DNA from: JAJKIV01 sp036741775
GTDB lineage: Bacteria > Gemmatimonadota > Gemmatimonadetes > Gemmatimonadales > Gemmatimonadaceae
Direction: 5' to 3'
Length of the DNA: 64,000 bases
Assembly (NCBI GenBank): GCA_036741775.1
Contig: DAINRQ010000027.1
Span: 1-64,000, forward strand
The notes under the pieces: generated by a model
What the model was told of the DNA's origin: nothing
What the model saw: the letters and a program-made list of their open reading frames with translations, nothing else
Database searches by the model: none
Shown here: positions 42,812 to 51,315 of the stretch, piece by piece
Layout: every line of letters starts with the position of its first letter
Position numbering within the stretch: the stretch's first letter is position 1
Program-made: the position numbers and the translations under genes

Positions 42812-44074
42812 ATGCCTGACATCGGTCTTTCCGCATTGCTCACCCTGCTCGCGCCGGAGACGCCCGGCGAAGTGTCGGTGGAGCAGTTCCTGCTGCTCCT
42901 CGCGACGATCCTCGTGTCGGCGAAGGTCCTCGGCGAACTGGCCGAGCGCATAGGGCAACCGGCCGTCATCGGCGAGCTGCTTGCCGGTGTGCTACTCGGA
43001 CCGTCGGTATTTGGATTCGTCGACCCGAACCTTTCGGTCGTGCATTTACTCGCCGAGATCGGGGTCATCCTCCTGCTGTTTTCGATCGGCCTCGAGACCG
43101 ATCTGAAACGTCTGCTCAGTGTCGGCGGGGCCGCGATGACCGTCGCGGTCGTGGGCGTGGTGCTGCCGTTCTTGTCCGGGTACTTCGTGGCGCAGGCACT
43201 CGGGCTCGAGCTTCTCCCTTCGATCGTCGCCGGCGCCGCCCTCACCGCGACCTCCGTGGGGATCACGGCCCGCGTGTTCTCCGACCTCGGAAAGCTCAAG
43301 AGCGTCGAGGGGCAGATCGTGCTCGGCGCCGCGGTCATCGACGACGTCATTGGGCTCATCATCCTCGCGGTAGTATCGGACCTCGTCGCCGGGTCGGCGC
43401 CGAGCGTCGGCGGTGTGCTGCGGACGACCGCCGTGGCGTTCGGCTTTCTCGCGGGCGCGATCTTCCTCGGACGGTTCCTGGTGCCGCCGCTCTTCGACTT
43501 CATCGCGCGCACCGGCAAGGAGCAGACGATCGCGTCGATGGCACTCGTGTTCGCGTTCCTTCTCGCGGTCATGGCGTCCCAGGTCGGATCGGCGCTCATC
43601 GTCGGCGCGTTCGCGGCGGGACTCGTGCTGAACCCCACGCAGCACGTGCACGCGGTGGAGCGCGGCGTGGTGCGACTCGCGAACTTCTTCGTGCCGATCT
43701 TCTTCGTCGCCGTCGGCGCGGCGGTGGACGTGCGCACGTTCACGTCATCCAACGTCGTCCTCGTGGGCGTGGCCCTGACCGTCGTCGCGATTCTCGGGAA
43801 GTTCGCTGCAGGCTTCGCTCCCGTGTGGATCCGGGCGCACAAGAGCTTGATCGGTGTCGGGATGATCCCTCGAGGCGAGGTTGGCCTGATCTTCGCGCAA
43901 ACGGGGTTGACGGCCGGCGTGCTCACGGCCGGCACGTATAGCGCGCTCATGCTGATGGTACTCGTGACGACGTTCATGGCCCCGCCACTCCTTCGGATGC
44001 TGATGGTGAAGTCCGGTACGGGCGCACCGAACACCGACGCGGTGGGTGTGGCCGAAATGACCACCGAAGCCTGA
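42812..44074 (+). CDS. CPA2 cation:proton antiporter, first of three
   Basis: A 420-residue Kef/NapA-type antiporter with about 12-13 helices. It has the N-terminal VEQFLLLLATILVSAKVLGELAERIGQPAVIGELLAGVLLGPSVFG and the acidic pair Asp-Asp in GAAVIDDVIGLIILAVVSDL, the ion-binding site of electrogenic CPA2 members. The late helix reads SLIGVGMIPRGEVGLIFAQTG. No cytosolic RCK/TrkA-N domain follows, unlike KefB/C. It is the first of three consecutive antiporter genes; the next starts 16 bases later. Sodium or potassium specificity cannot be told. Confidence 0.9.
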   Translation: MPDIGLSALLTLLAPETPGEVSVEQFLLLLATILVSAKVLGELAERIGQPAVIGELLAGVLLGPSVFGFVDPNLSVVHLLAEIGVILLLFSIGLETDLKRLLSVGGAAMTVAVVGVVLPFLSGYFVAQALGLELLPSIVAGAALTATSVGITARVFSDLGKLKSVEGQIVLGAAVIDDVIGLIILAVVSDLVAGSAPSVGGVLRTTAVAFGFLAGAIFLGRFLVPPLFDFIARTGKEQTIASMALVFAFLLAVMASQVGSALIVGAFAAGLVLNPTQHVHAVERGVVRLANFFVPIFFVAVGAAVDVRTFTSSNVVLVGVALTVVAILGKFAAGFAPVWIRAHKSLIGVGMIPRGEVGLIFAQTGLTAGVLTAGTYSALMLMVLVTTFMAPPLLRMLMVKSGTGAPNTDAVGVAEMTTEA

Positions 44075-44090
44075 CGCGCGAGGACGCCGG

Positions 44091-45341
44091 GTGAGCGCGC
44101 CGTTCCTGCTCGTTCTCATTGTCGCCGGCGCGTACCTGGCGGCCCACTGGGCGTTCGAGCGACTCGGCGACCGTTTCCTGCTCGTCTCGGGCGCGGAGTA
44201 CCTGCTGCTGGGAATCCTGCTCGGCCCCCAGGTGTCCGGCCTCCTGCAGGCGAGCATGCTCGACGGCTTCGCCCCGTTCATGACCCTCGCGCTCGGATGG
44301 ATGGGGGCGGTCGCCGGTTCGCACTTCTACCTCCCGCTCGTCGTGCGTACGCGAAATGTCCTGTACAGCGTCGCGTTCGCCGAGGCGATGCTCACGCTCG
44401 TCGTGGTCGCTGGTCTCATGACGGCCGGGCTGGCGTGGCTCTACGAGCTGCCGCTCGAGGACACGGTGCCACCGGCAGTGACGCTGGCGGCGATCGCCAC
44501 GGCGGCATCGCCCGCCGGGATCGCCTTGCTCACGAAACGGCGAGTCCGGCGCGGAATCGTCGTCCGGCAGATCGAGGTTGCGACGGACGTGGACGGGTTC
44601 GTCGCGATCATCGCGTTCAGCTTGTTGCTCTGCATCACGCACGCGGCGCCACGGTCCGACTTCCGCGCGCCGACGCCCACCGAATGGGCCGTGATCAGCG
44701 TCGCGATCGGCGCCGTCGGCGGGGTCCTCTTTCATCTGTTCGTTGGTGGCGAGCGCAACGTTGACCGGCTCTTCATCTCCATCGCCGGGGCCGTCATTCT
44801 CGCGAGCGGGGCGGCTGCCTACCTCAGGCTGTCACCACTGCTTCCCACGATGCTCATCGGCGCGCTGCTGGTGAACACGACGCGCAACCGCGACGAGATA
44901 CTCCAGGCGCTCACGCGCGTGGAGCGACCGTTGTACTTCGTGCTGCTCATCTTCGCGGGCGCGGCGTGGGACCCAGGCATCACCGGGTGGTGGTTGATCC
45001 CGGCGGTGATGTTCATCGTCGTGCGAACATTCACGAAGCTCTCGAGCGCGCGTGTCGCCGCTCGGCTCAACGGAGTGCTGCCGGTGCTCGGCCCGCAATG
45101 GGGGCTTGCGCTGCTCGGCCAGGGCGGGCTCGCGATCGCGATTGCCCTCAACTACCACCTCTTCCACGACGGGCTGCTGCTGCCCGACGTGGTGTTCACG
45201 GCGGCCGTGGCGTCGGTGCTCGTGACCGACCTGTCGTCGGCGCGCCTCGTTCAGTCCGTCGTGCGCCGGTACACGCGGCGGATCTTCGACACGTCCACCC
45301 CGGTCGAGCCGCACCCGGCGTTCAGGTCGGACAAGGAATGA
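44091..45341 (+). CDS. CPA2-like antiporter, second of three (divergent)
   Basis: A 416-residue membrane protein with about 12 helices, starting at GTG 44091. It shares the fold of its neighbours: FERLGDRFLLVSGAEYLLLGILLGPQVSG at the start, and in the core helix RQIEVATDVDGFVAIIAFSLLL, where Asp-x-Asp replaces the usual Asp-Asp or Asn-Asp. The late helix VLGPQWGLALLGQGGLAIAIALNYH lacks the arginine-glutamate pair of the first antiporter. This sequence is the most divergent of the three, so it could be a non-transporting partner. It overlaps the third gene by ATGA (45338-45341). Confidence 0.82.
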   Translation: MSAPFLLVLIVAGAYLAAHWAFERLGDRFLLVSGAEYLLLGILLGPQVSGLLQASMLDGFAPFMTLALGWMGAVAGSHFYLPLVVRTRNVLYSVAFAEAMLTLVVVAGLMTAGLAWLYELPLEDTVPPAVTLAAIATAASPAGIALLTKRRVRRGIVVRQIEVATDVDGFVAIIAFSLLLCITHAAPRSDFRAPTPTEWAVISVAIGAVGGVLFHLFVGGERNVDRLFISIAGAVILASGAAAYLRLSPLLPTMLIGALLVNTTRNRDEILQALTRVERPLYFVLLIFAGAAWDPGITGWWLIPAVMFIVVRTFTKLSSARVAARLNGVLPVLGPQWGLALLGQGGLAIAIALNYHLFHDGLLLPDVVFTAAVASVLVTDLSSARLVQSVVRRYTRRIFDTSTPVEPHPAFRSDKE

Positions 45342-46690
45342 GGCGCGTCATCATCCTCGCCCTGCTGTACGCGGGGGTGCAGCTCATCCTCCCGTTAGGC
45401 GGCGTCGGGGGTGGCTCCGAGGCGCTGCTGACGTTCGGGTTCCTGATTCTCGCCGCGTACACGGTGGGTGAGCTCACGACCACGGTCGGCCTCCCGAAGA
45501 TCGTGGGTTACATGTTCGCGGGGATGCTGTTCGGCCCGTCGGCGCTCGCGGCCGTCAGCGTTTCCGCCGTCGGCCGCCTGACGCCGGTGAGCGATCTCGC
45601 CATCGCGCTCATTGCCTTCCTCGCCGGCGTCGAGCTGCGTTGGGGCGATCTGCGAGCAACCATCGGGAAGCTGACGAAGATCCTGTCGGTCGAGATGCTG
45701 CTCTCGATCATCGCGATCGCGGCCTCGCTGTTCGCGCTGCGGGGTTGGGTGCCGTACCTCGCGGATGCGCCGACGAACCGCGTGGTCGCATTCATCGTCA
45801 TGTTCACGGCGATCGCGATCGCGCATTCACCGTCCGTGACGGTCGCGCTGTTGAGCGAGACGGGTGCGCGCGGCACCGTGGCGAAGACCACGCTCGGAAT
45901 CGTGCTGTTATCGGACGTGGTGGTGGTGGTGTTGTTCACGCTCGCGCAGTCGGTCGCGCGCGCGATCGCTCCACCGTCCGGGGTTGCGACGGCGGCGTCG
46001 CCGGCTCTCGTCGCGTGGGAGATCGGCGGGTCGCTCGTCGTCGGCGCAGCCCTGGGTGGATGCGTCGCGCTCTACCTCCGGTTCGTGCATCGCGAGCTCA
46101 TGCTCTTCACGATGCTGCTGACGTTCTTCGGGGCGGCGCTGGCGCGGGTGGCCCATGTGGAAACGCTGCTCATGCTCATGACGGCGGGATTCGTCGCCGA
46201 GAACGTGTCGCATTCGGAGCGGAGCGACGCGATGCGGCACGCGCTGGAGCGGTCGGCGGCGCCGGTGTTCGTGGTGTTCTTCGCGCTCGCGGGCGCACAG
46301 ATCGCCATTCGCGAGGTGGTCGCGGTGCTCCCGGTGGTATTGCCGATTGCGCTCGCGCGGGGGGTCGCGATCTGGCTGGGGTGCCGGCTGGGGGCGCAGT
46401 GGGCGCGGGCGGAGCTGGTCGAGCGGCGGTATGCGTGGATGGGGCTCGTGTCGCAGGCGGGCGTGGCCATCGGGCTCGTGGCGCTCGTGTCGGGACTGTA
46501 CCCCGAGGCAGGCTCGCAGATGCGGACGCTTCTCCTGTCGCTGATCGCGGTGAACCAGATCGTTGGTCCGATCCTGTTCCGGCGGGCGCTGGTTGCGTCG
46601 GGCGAGATCCGGGGCGTCGAGCCCGTCGCAGCCGCCCCTGGCCTTGCTGGAACCGAAGCCAGCGCCGGAATTGGGGTCGGAGTCAAGTAA
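45338..46690 (+). CDS. CPA2-like antiporter, third of three
   Basis: A 450-residue antiporter starting at ATG 45338, overlapping the previous stop. It has a signal-anchor-like first helix (VIILALLYAGVQLILPLG), GELTTTVGLPKIVGYMFAGMLFGPSALA, the core helix TTLGIVLLSDVVVVVLFTLAQSV with a single Asp, and YAWMGLVSQAGVAIGLVALVSG near the end. No RCK domain is present. The final residues (TEASAGIGVGVK) are translated from GGGGTCGGAGTCAAGTAA, a variant of the dispersed GGGGTCAGAGTC repeat. The stop codon is therefore probably repeat-derived. Confidence 0.85.
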   Translation: MRRVIILALLYAGVQLILPLGGVGGGSEALLTFGFLILAAYTVGELTTTVGLPKIVGYMFAGMLFGPSALAAVSVSAVGRLTPVSDLAIALIAFLAGVELRWGDLRATIGKLTKILSVEMLLSIIAIAASLFALRGWVPYLADAPTNRVVAFIVMFTAIAIAHSPSVTVALLSETGARGTVAKTTLGIVLLSDVVVVVLFTLAQSVARAIAPPSGVATAASPALVAWEIGGSLVVGAALGGCVALYLRFVHRELMLFTMLLTFFGAALARVAHVETLLMLMTAGFVAENVSHSERSDAMRHALERSAAPVFVVFFALAGAQIAIREVVAVLPVVLPIALARGVAIWLGCRLGAQWARAELVERRYAWMGLVSQAGVAIGLVALVSGLYPEAGSQMRTLLLSLIAVNQIVGPILFRRALVASGEIRGVEPVAAAPGLAGTEASAGIGVGVK

Positions 46691-47331
46691 CATCGTTTTG
46701 TTGCGCGGATCATCTGGCGTCGGGCACGGCCGGCGGCCCACAGGCTAACGGCCAGAAGCATTTGTCGTTGGGGCTCTCGAGCCCAGCTATCCGCTCCCAG
46801 ATCCGTGCGCGTAGGCCAGGCGGGAACGCGCCCTCGCGCTAGGGCCGTGATTGATGGGAACTGCTCTCATGGTGAGTCGCGCCCCGCGCGGCTGTTCCCC
46901 TTCATTCACGTTCCGGCGAGAGGAGCGTTGACTCACTTGGGATGATGTCGCTCATCCCCTCATCCCCCTCATCCATTCCCCTTTTGCTTCTGGATGCCCC
47001 GCCCGTGTGCCGGACCCTGACGTTCATCCGGCCGTTTCGGCCCTTTCCGCGTCATCGCTGTTCCGACCGGCCCGCTCGCACCGGACTCGACGCACGCGAA
47101 ATGTTCCCCGTGTCCTCCGCGTTCGCTCCTCCCGCGTAATCCGCGTCAGGCCCGATGCCATGCCGGAGCCGGCCCGCGCGACCCGCCATCGAGCAGGGGG
47201 CGACGGACGCGGCAACACACCGGCGCGGCAGGGGCGGACGCGGAAAACGGCAGACGAGGGGCGCCGCCGGGGCGCTGCGGGGGCGCTGCGGGGTGGTACG
47301 AACGAGCGAGCGGCGTCCGTACGCTCCCGTT
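46691..47331. repeat. Gene-free gap with dispersed repeat fragments
   Basis: A 641-base convergent gap. It holds GTGAGTC/GACTCAC arms around 46875-46940, a short CTCATCCCC direct repeat near 46956-46979, and one inverted copy of the CGGTCGGAAC...CGGAAA block at 47023-47070. A degraded GGGGCGGACGCGGAAA block lies near 47230-47250. The frames crossing it are arginine-rich and look non-coding. Confidence 0.65.
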
Positions 47332-47955
47332 CTAGCCAGGCCCGCTCGAGTGAGCTGCGGGCGCCTGACCCTCGCGCGCGTTCGAATGATGATTTTCGAC
47401 TCTGACCCCAATTGCGGTCCGGATGCGATCGATCTGCCGGAAGTGACGCTCGGCGTGCGTGACGAGGATGGTGAAGGCATCACCCACGTTCATCCGGATG
47501 AGCGACGACACGGGTGATGCGAGTCGGACGCGGTTCCACTCGAACGCCATCGATCGCTCGATGAGCTCTACGAGGTCGCGCTGCCGGTCGCGAAACTCTC
47601 GCACCACGTTAGGCCGAGGGACGGGCGCGGGACGCCACCGCTTGGGGGCGGGCAGCTTTCGGCTCGACTCGAACGACCGAACGAGGAGCCGTCCGGCGAG
47701 CGACGGCTTCCACCGCCTGCCCGCCTGCGAGCCCGCCGGCGGGTTCGCGAGCAGTGGGCGCAGCGTAACGAGGTAGTCATCGGTCGCGACGCAGAGGTGC
47801 TCGAAGACCTGCCCGATACTCCAACCGCCGTCAGGCGGCTGCCATGTGAGCACCACAGGGGTGGTCGCGTCGTGAACCGTCAGGGTGCGGGCATCGAGCG
47901 CGTGCGTGGCCGCAATGAGCGCTGCCGCGCGCTCGCCTTGAGTAATCGATGTCAT
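47332..47955 (-). CDS. DinB-family protein with repeat-derived C-terminus
   Basis: A 207-residue DinB_2-type protein. It has WQPPDGGWSIGQVFEHLCVATDDYL near residues 38-62 and, toward the end, NVGDAFTILVTHAERHFRQIDRIRT, supplying the histidines of the fold. It begins with ATG at 47955, overlapping the TetR stop by ATGA, and so is the TetR regulator's operon partner. After IRTAIGV the frame reads RVENHHSNAREGQAPAAHSSGPG, encoded by GGGGTCAGAGTCGAAAATC (about 47394-47412) and adjoining DNA. About 25 C-terminal residues therefore come from the dispersed repeat rather than from the DinB fold. Confidence 0.85.
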   Translation of the reverse strand: MTSITQGERAAALIAATHALDARTLTVHDATTPVVLTWQPPDGGWSIGQVFEHLCVATDDYLVTLRPLLANPPAGSQAGRRWKPSLAGRLLVRSFESSRKLPAPKRWRPAPVPRPNVVREFRDRQRDLVELIERSMAFEWNRVRLASPVSSLIRMNVGDAFTILVTHAERHFRQIDRIRTAIGVRVENHHSNAREGQAPAAHSSGPG

Positions 47956-48569
47956 GCGTTCCTCCGCCCGCGCCGCCGCGCGGCGACCGGCGTGTCGCCG
48001 CAGAAGCGAGCGACGACGAGCTCGGTCACCGCGTCGAGCGGGTATCGTCGCGGGTCGAGTACATAGTGTTGAGAGATGCCGTCAATGAGCGCGAACAGCA
48101 CGGCCGCCTCGACCTCGGGCTGCGGGACACCGGCGTCCCGAAGGTAGCCTTGCAGCGTGCGCCGAATCGTCGTCGTCCACTCGTGCAGCGCGGGCCCGAG
48201 CCCGCGGACGACGGCCGGTTGCATTCGCACGCCGTACGAGAGCTTCCAGAACGGGAGGTTCTGCTCGAGGACCTCGAAGCTTCCGCGGATGAGTCGCTCG
48301 AGGCGCTCATCGGGTGGTGCCGCGTCGGCGAGCGCGAAGGACTCACGCACGTCCGCCACGCTCTCCTCGAAGATCGCGTGAAGCACCGCGTGCTTTCCCT
48401 CGAAGTAGCTGTAGAGCAATCCCTGCGCGACGTTCGCCGCCTCGGCGATCATGCGGACCGACGTGCGCTCGTAGCCGTGCTCGGCGAAGAGCGCCAGCGC
48501 GGCGTCGACAATGCGCTGTCGGGTCGCCGCCCGGATCTGCTCGTTCTGCTCGGGAGTGCGAGGGCTCAT
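47952..48569 (-). CDS. TetR-family transcriptional regulator
   Basis: A 205-residue regulator. The N-terminal helix-turn-helix reads ATRQRIVDAALALFAEHGYERTSVRMIAEAANVAQGLLYSYFEGKHAVLHAIFEE. The C-terminal ligand domain continues to a basic tail (RRRGRRNA). It overlaps the DinB gene downstream by ATGA. A perfect TGAACG-N2-CGTTCA operator lies 11 bases upstream of its start codon, so it most likely represses its own TetR-DinB operon. The ligand is unknown. Confidence 0.92.
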   Translation of the reverse strand: MSPRTPEQNEQIRAATRQRIVDAALALFAEHGYERTSVRMIAEAANVAQGLLYSYFEGKHAVLHAIFEESVADVRESFALADAAPPDERLERLIRGSFEVLEQNLPFWKLSYGVRMQPAVVRGLGPALHEWTTTIRRTLQGYLRDAGVPQPEVEAAVLFALIDGISQHYVLDPRRYPLDAVTELVVARFCGDTPVAARRRGRRNA

Positions 48570-48579
48570 GACGGTTGAA

Positions 48580-48593
48580 TGAACGTGCGTTCA
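48580..48593. promoter_or_regulatory. TetR-type operator TGAACG-TG-CGTTCA
   Basis: A perfect 14-base inverted repeat, extended by GGTTGAA and TTCAACC on the two sides. It lies 11 bases upstream of the tetR start codon. Form and place fit an autoregulatory operator of a TetR protein. Confidence 0.8.
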
Positions 48594-48650
48594 ACCTAAA
48601 CACCACCCCCCCGCCGCACAATGCCCGCGTGTCACGATTCCCAGGCGATC

Positions 48651-49544
48651 CTATTTCCCGAGCTCGTGACGGAGGGCCGCCGCCAGCTCCGGGTAGTCGA
48701 ACCGGAACCCCGCATCGAGCAGGCGGCGGGGAATGACCCGCTGGCCGGAAAGCAGCGTCTCCTCCCCCATCTCGCCGAACATGAGCTTCACCGCGAACTC
48801 CGGCACCGTCGCGAGCGCCGGTCGGTGTAGCACGTGGCCGAGCGTCTCGGAGAACGCCGCGTTCGTCACGGGATTCGGTGCTGTGACGTTCACCGCCCCG
48901 GCGAGCGTCTCGTTCGTCATCAGGAAATCGAGCGCGCGCACCATGTCGTGACGCCCGATCCAGCTCAGCCACTGCGTGCCCTTCCCGATCTTGCCCCCGC
49001 CACCGATGTTGAAGATCGGGAGCAGCTTCGCGAGCATGCCACCATCCGGGTGCAGGACGGGAGCGAGTCGAGGATGCACGACGCGGATACCGGCGTCGGA
49101 AGCCGGACTCGCGGTCTCCTCCCACTGCCTGACGACGTCGGCGAGGAACCCGCTACCTGGCCTACTCGATTCGTCGAGTGGCGCATCGTTCCGCGGGCCG
49201 TAGATGCCGATCGCGGAAATCGCGAGAAACACGCGCGGCGGTGAGCGTACGGCGGTCATGGTCTTCGCGAGCACTTCGGTGCTCCGAATGCGGCTCGCGA
49301 GGATCGCGCGCTTGTGGCTCGAGGTCCACCGCTGCGCGATGTTCTCGCCCGTGAAGTTCACGACCACGTCGGCGCCATCGAGCGCGGCTGGGTCGAGGCG
49401 TCCCGCGTCGAGATCCCAGTGAAAGTCGGCGCCCCGGCTCGACGACCGGCCAATGCGACGCACCTGGTGCCCCTCGCTCGTCAGGTGACGCGCGAGTGCC
49501 CCGCCGAGGAAACCAGATGCCCCTGCAATCGCGACCGTGCTCAC
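48651..49544 (-). CDS. TIGR01777-family NAD(P)-binding oxidoreductase (YfcH-like)
   Basis: A 297-residue short-chain epimerase-like protein. It opens MSTVAIAGASGFLGGALARHLTSEGHQVRRIGR and carries ADVVVNFTGENIAQRWTSSHKRAILASRI, SAIGIYGPR and GAVNVTAPNPVTNAAFSETLGHVLHRP. These are the fixed points of the TIGR01777/YfcH family, which ends with a DUF1731-type tail (LDAGFRFDYPELAAALRHEL). The biochemical substrate is not known for the family. It follows alkA by 6 bases on the same strand, and the tetR operator region lies 36 bases or more beyond its end. Confidence 0.9.
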   Translation of the reverse strand: MSTVAIAGASGFLGGALARHLTSEGHQVRRIGRSSSRGADFHWDLDAGRLDPAALDGADVVVNFTGENIAQRWTSSHKRAILASRIRSTEVLAKTMTAVRSPPRVFLAISAIGIYGPRNDAPLDESSRPGSGFLADVVRQWEETASPASDAGIRVVHPRLAPVLHPDGGMLAKLLPIFNIGGGGKIGKGTQWLSWIGRHDMVRALDFLMTNETLAGAVNVTAPNPVTNAAFSETLGHVLHRPALATVPEFAVKLMFGEMGEETLLSGQRVIPRRLLDAGFRFDYPELAAALRHELGK

Positions 49545-49550
49545 GTGCTG

Positions 49551-50228
49551 TCAGGTGGAAAGGTCGAGGCTCCGCCAGAGGTACCACGACGCAACGGTGC
49601 GGTACGGCGCCCACGGCGCGCCGATCTTCGCGACACGGTCTGGGGTCGGCCGCTTCCGTAAGCGGTACGCACGCTGGATTGCATTCTGAATGCCGAGGTC
49701 GAGCTCGGGGAGCACATCGGGGCGACCGAGCCTGAACATCAGGAACATCTGCGCCGTCCATCGCCCCACACCCTTCACCCGAATGAGCGCATCGATCACA
49801 CCGTCGTCGGGGAGCTGGTGCAGCGTCTCGATGGGCACGTCGCCCGATGCCACACGAACAGCGAGATCCTTGAGGTAGGCGAGCTTCTGGCGCGAGAGTC
49901 CGACCCCGCGCAATGACTCGTCACTCACGGCGGCCAGCTCCGAGGGCGTTGGAGCGCGTCCTCCGAACAGGTCGAGCATGCGCCCGTGAATCGTTGCCGC
50001 GGCCTTGCCGGAGAGCTGCTGGTAGACGATGGATCGGCAGACGGCATCGAAATGCGTGCCGTTGTTCTTTCGCTGCAAGCGACACGGGCCCACGCGCTCG
50101 ATTACTCGGGCGAGCGTCGGGTCCGCGGCAGCGAGATGGGCGACCGCCTTACGCGGGACGCGAGGAAGTGGCGGAGTAATGGGAATGGGTGGCAGAAAGG
50201 AAGGCGGCGTGCATGACATGAGCACCAT
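49551..50228 (-). CDS. alkA: DNA-3-methyladenine glycosylase II (AlkA-type HhH-GPD)
   Basis: A 225-residue base-excision enzyme that removes alkylated purines. The core has FDAVCRSIVYQQLSGKAAATIHGRML, the helix-hairpin-helix LIRVKGVGRWTAQMFLMFRLGRPDVLP, and the catalytic Asp177 in PELDLGIQNA. It lacks the N-terminal domain of E. coli AlkA and the Fe-S cysteines of endonuclease III, matching the short AlkA-like group. It is paired with the TIGR01777 oxidoreductase 6 bases downstream. It is one of three DNA-glycosylase-type genes in this window (with 2449-3543 and 58618-59265). Confidence 0.9.
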   Translation of the reverse strand: MVLMSCTPPSFLPPIPITPPLPRVPRKAVAHLAAADPTLARVIERVGPCRLQRKNNGTHFDAVCRSIVYQQLSGKAAATIHGRMLDLFGGRAPTPSELAAVSDESLRGVGLSRQKLAYLKDLAVRVASGDVPIETLHQLPDDGVIDALIRVKGVGRWTAQMFLMFRLGRPDVLPELDLGIQNAIQRAYRLRKRPTPDRVAKIGAPWAPYRTVASWYLWRSLDLST

Positions 50229-50307
50229 GCACGCCGCTTAACGATCTCACCACGCTCACCGCATCACCAGTGGGGCGCCGAGGCGTGGGTCATCCTTATC
50301 ATCGCGA

Positions 50308-50571
50308 TCATCGCGAGTAGTCGTCTGCGTCGTGGTCACGATCGCGCGCGAGCTGGTTCTTCTCGCTGTTCTTCTCGGCTTCGTCGTGCTGTTGCCGATC
50401 CTCGTGAATGCGATGCTTGCCCTCTCGCTGTGTACGCGCGCCGGGGTCCAATCCGTCCGGCTCGCTCACGCCGCTCTCGAGCTGCTCGCGGAGCCGCTCT
50501 CGCGTTCGCTCGCCGTGTCCCCCTTCGGGGTGCGTCTGCGCGCCGGGCTGGTTTCCGCGTCGATCGCTCAT
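50308..50571 (-). CDS. Small hydrophilic stress-type protein
   Basis: An 87-residue, highly charged protein with no hydrophobic core: MSDRRGNQPGAQTHPEGG, then HGERTRERLREQLESG and a run of Glu, Asp, Arg and His to the end. ATG 50571 has GGAGG five bases upstream, which is the main evidence that it is real. The composition (Gly, Gln, charged residues) resembles general-stress hydrophilins. No named family is recognised. It follows another small hydrophilic gene (50637-50918) on the same strand after 65 bases. Confidence 0.65.
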   Translation of the reverse strand: MSDRRGNQPGAQTHPEGGHGERTRERLREQLESGVSEPDGLDPGARTQREGKHRIHEDRQQHDEAEKNSEKNQLARDRDHDADDYSR

Positions 50572-50636
50572 GCTCGCCTCCGTGACGTCAGTGGGGGAGC
50601 GGCGGGCAAGCGACATGCCGGGCACCCGGCCATGCC

Positions 50637-50918
50637 TCAGATGTCTCGGCTGCGAAGCATCCGCCGCGCGACCTCGGCGGCAACCTCGGGCGAGTTGTAG
50701 AAGCCCTCGGCGACGCGGCGCCGGTACATCGCGATCTCCTCGTCGGTCAAGCCAGCCTCCTCGACGTCCGCGAGCACGGGTTCCGATGCCAGCTGCGCCG
50801 GGGCGTCCGGCCCAGGCTCGCGCTCCGGCGTCGCGTGCTCCGCGGTCCCGGTCGTGTCCGTCGTCGGAACGCGGGCAGCATTCGCGCCCTCGTTGGGCGT
50901 CGCCTGTTCGTTGGCCAT
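50637..50918 (-). CDS. Small hydrophilic protein with FlgM-like C-terminus
   Basis: A 93-residue protein starting MANEQATPNEGANAA at ATG 50918 with GGGAG upstream. The first 60 residues are disordered in composition. The last 33 form two predicted helices, DEEIAMYRRRVAEGFYNSPEVAAEVARRML. The pattern of an amphipathic helix, then A-E-G-x-Y, then a second helix closely follows the sigma-28-binding region of FlgM. It is transcribed away from the sigma-28-type gene at 51316-52074, 398 bases off. I infer a possible anti-sigma role. The similarity is short, and a general small stress protein remains an alternative. Confidence 0.65.
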   Translation of the reverse strand: MANEQATPNEGANAARVPTTDTTGTAEHATPEREPGPDAPAQLASEPVLADVEEAGLTDEEIAMYRRRVAEGFYNSPEVAAEVARRMLRSRDI

Positions 50919-51315
50919 CGGATCGTTCTCCCTCAATGTTTTCCAACCTCTGGTATCGGCGCGCACACGAGAAACTGAAGCGCCCTCCAGAGAGAGTGTC
51001 GGCCACAAGGTGGCCGGAACGAGGCGGCAAATTCTTCCCCCTGGAACGTTATACCGCGTGGCTCGTCCTGGCAGTACCGCACCGACGAGAATGTCCGAGC
51101 CGCGGCACCGCCCGGCGCCGCATCGCCGTTCACCTTGCGTGCCAAGGGGTTACGCGTGGTGCGCGCAGCAACGTTCCGTTGCGAGTCGCGACTGATGCAT
51201 GGGACAGGAGCCTGGAACGTCGGTTGCCTTCTGATGCGAGTCGTATCGAGGGCGGCTACCGACGTTGGTGAGGCACCCAGCAACCCAGGTCCCTGTCGCG
51301 GAGCAATAGGTCCCG
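50919..51315. other. Divergent intergenic region before the sigma-28-type gene
   Basis: A 397-base gap separating the small FlgM-like gene from the sigma gene. It must carry both promoters. I see a small perfect hairpin GCAACG-TTC-CGTTGC near 51167-51181 but no convincing gene, repeat or riboswitch. Confidence 0.4.

Noticed and set aside
42757..44064. 435-codon open frame opposite the first antiporter
   Set aside because: Ser/Thr/Arg-rich antisense of a membrane-protein gene; no homology pattern.
47007..47405. 132-codon gene in the repeat-rich gap
   Set aside because: The frame is built from dispersed repeat blocks and is Arg-rich, with no ribosome-binding site.
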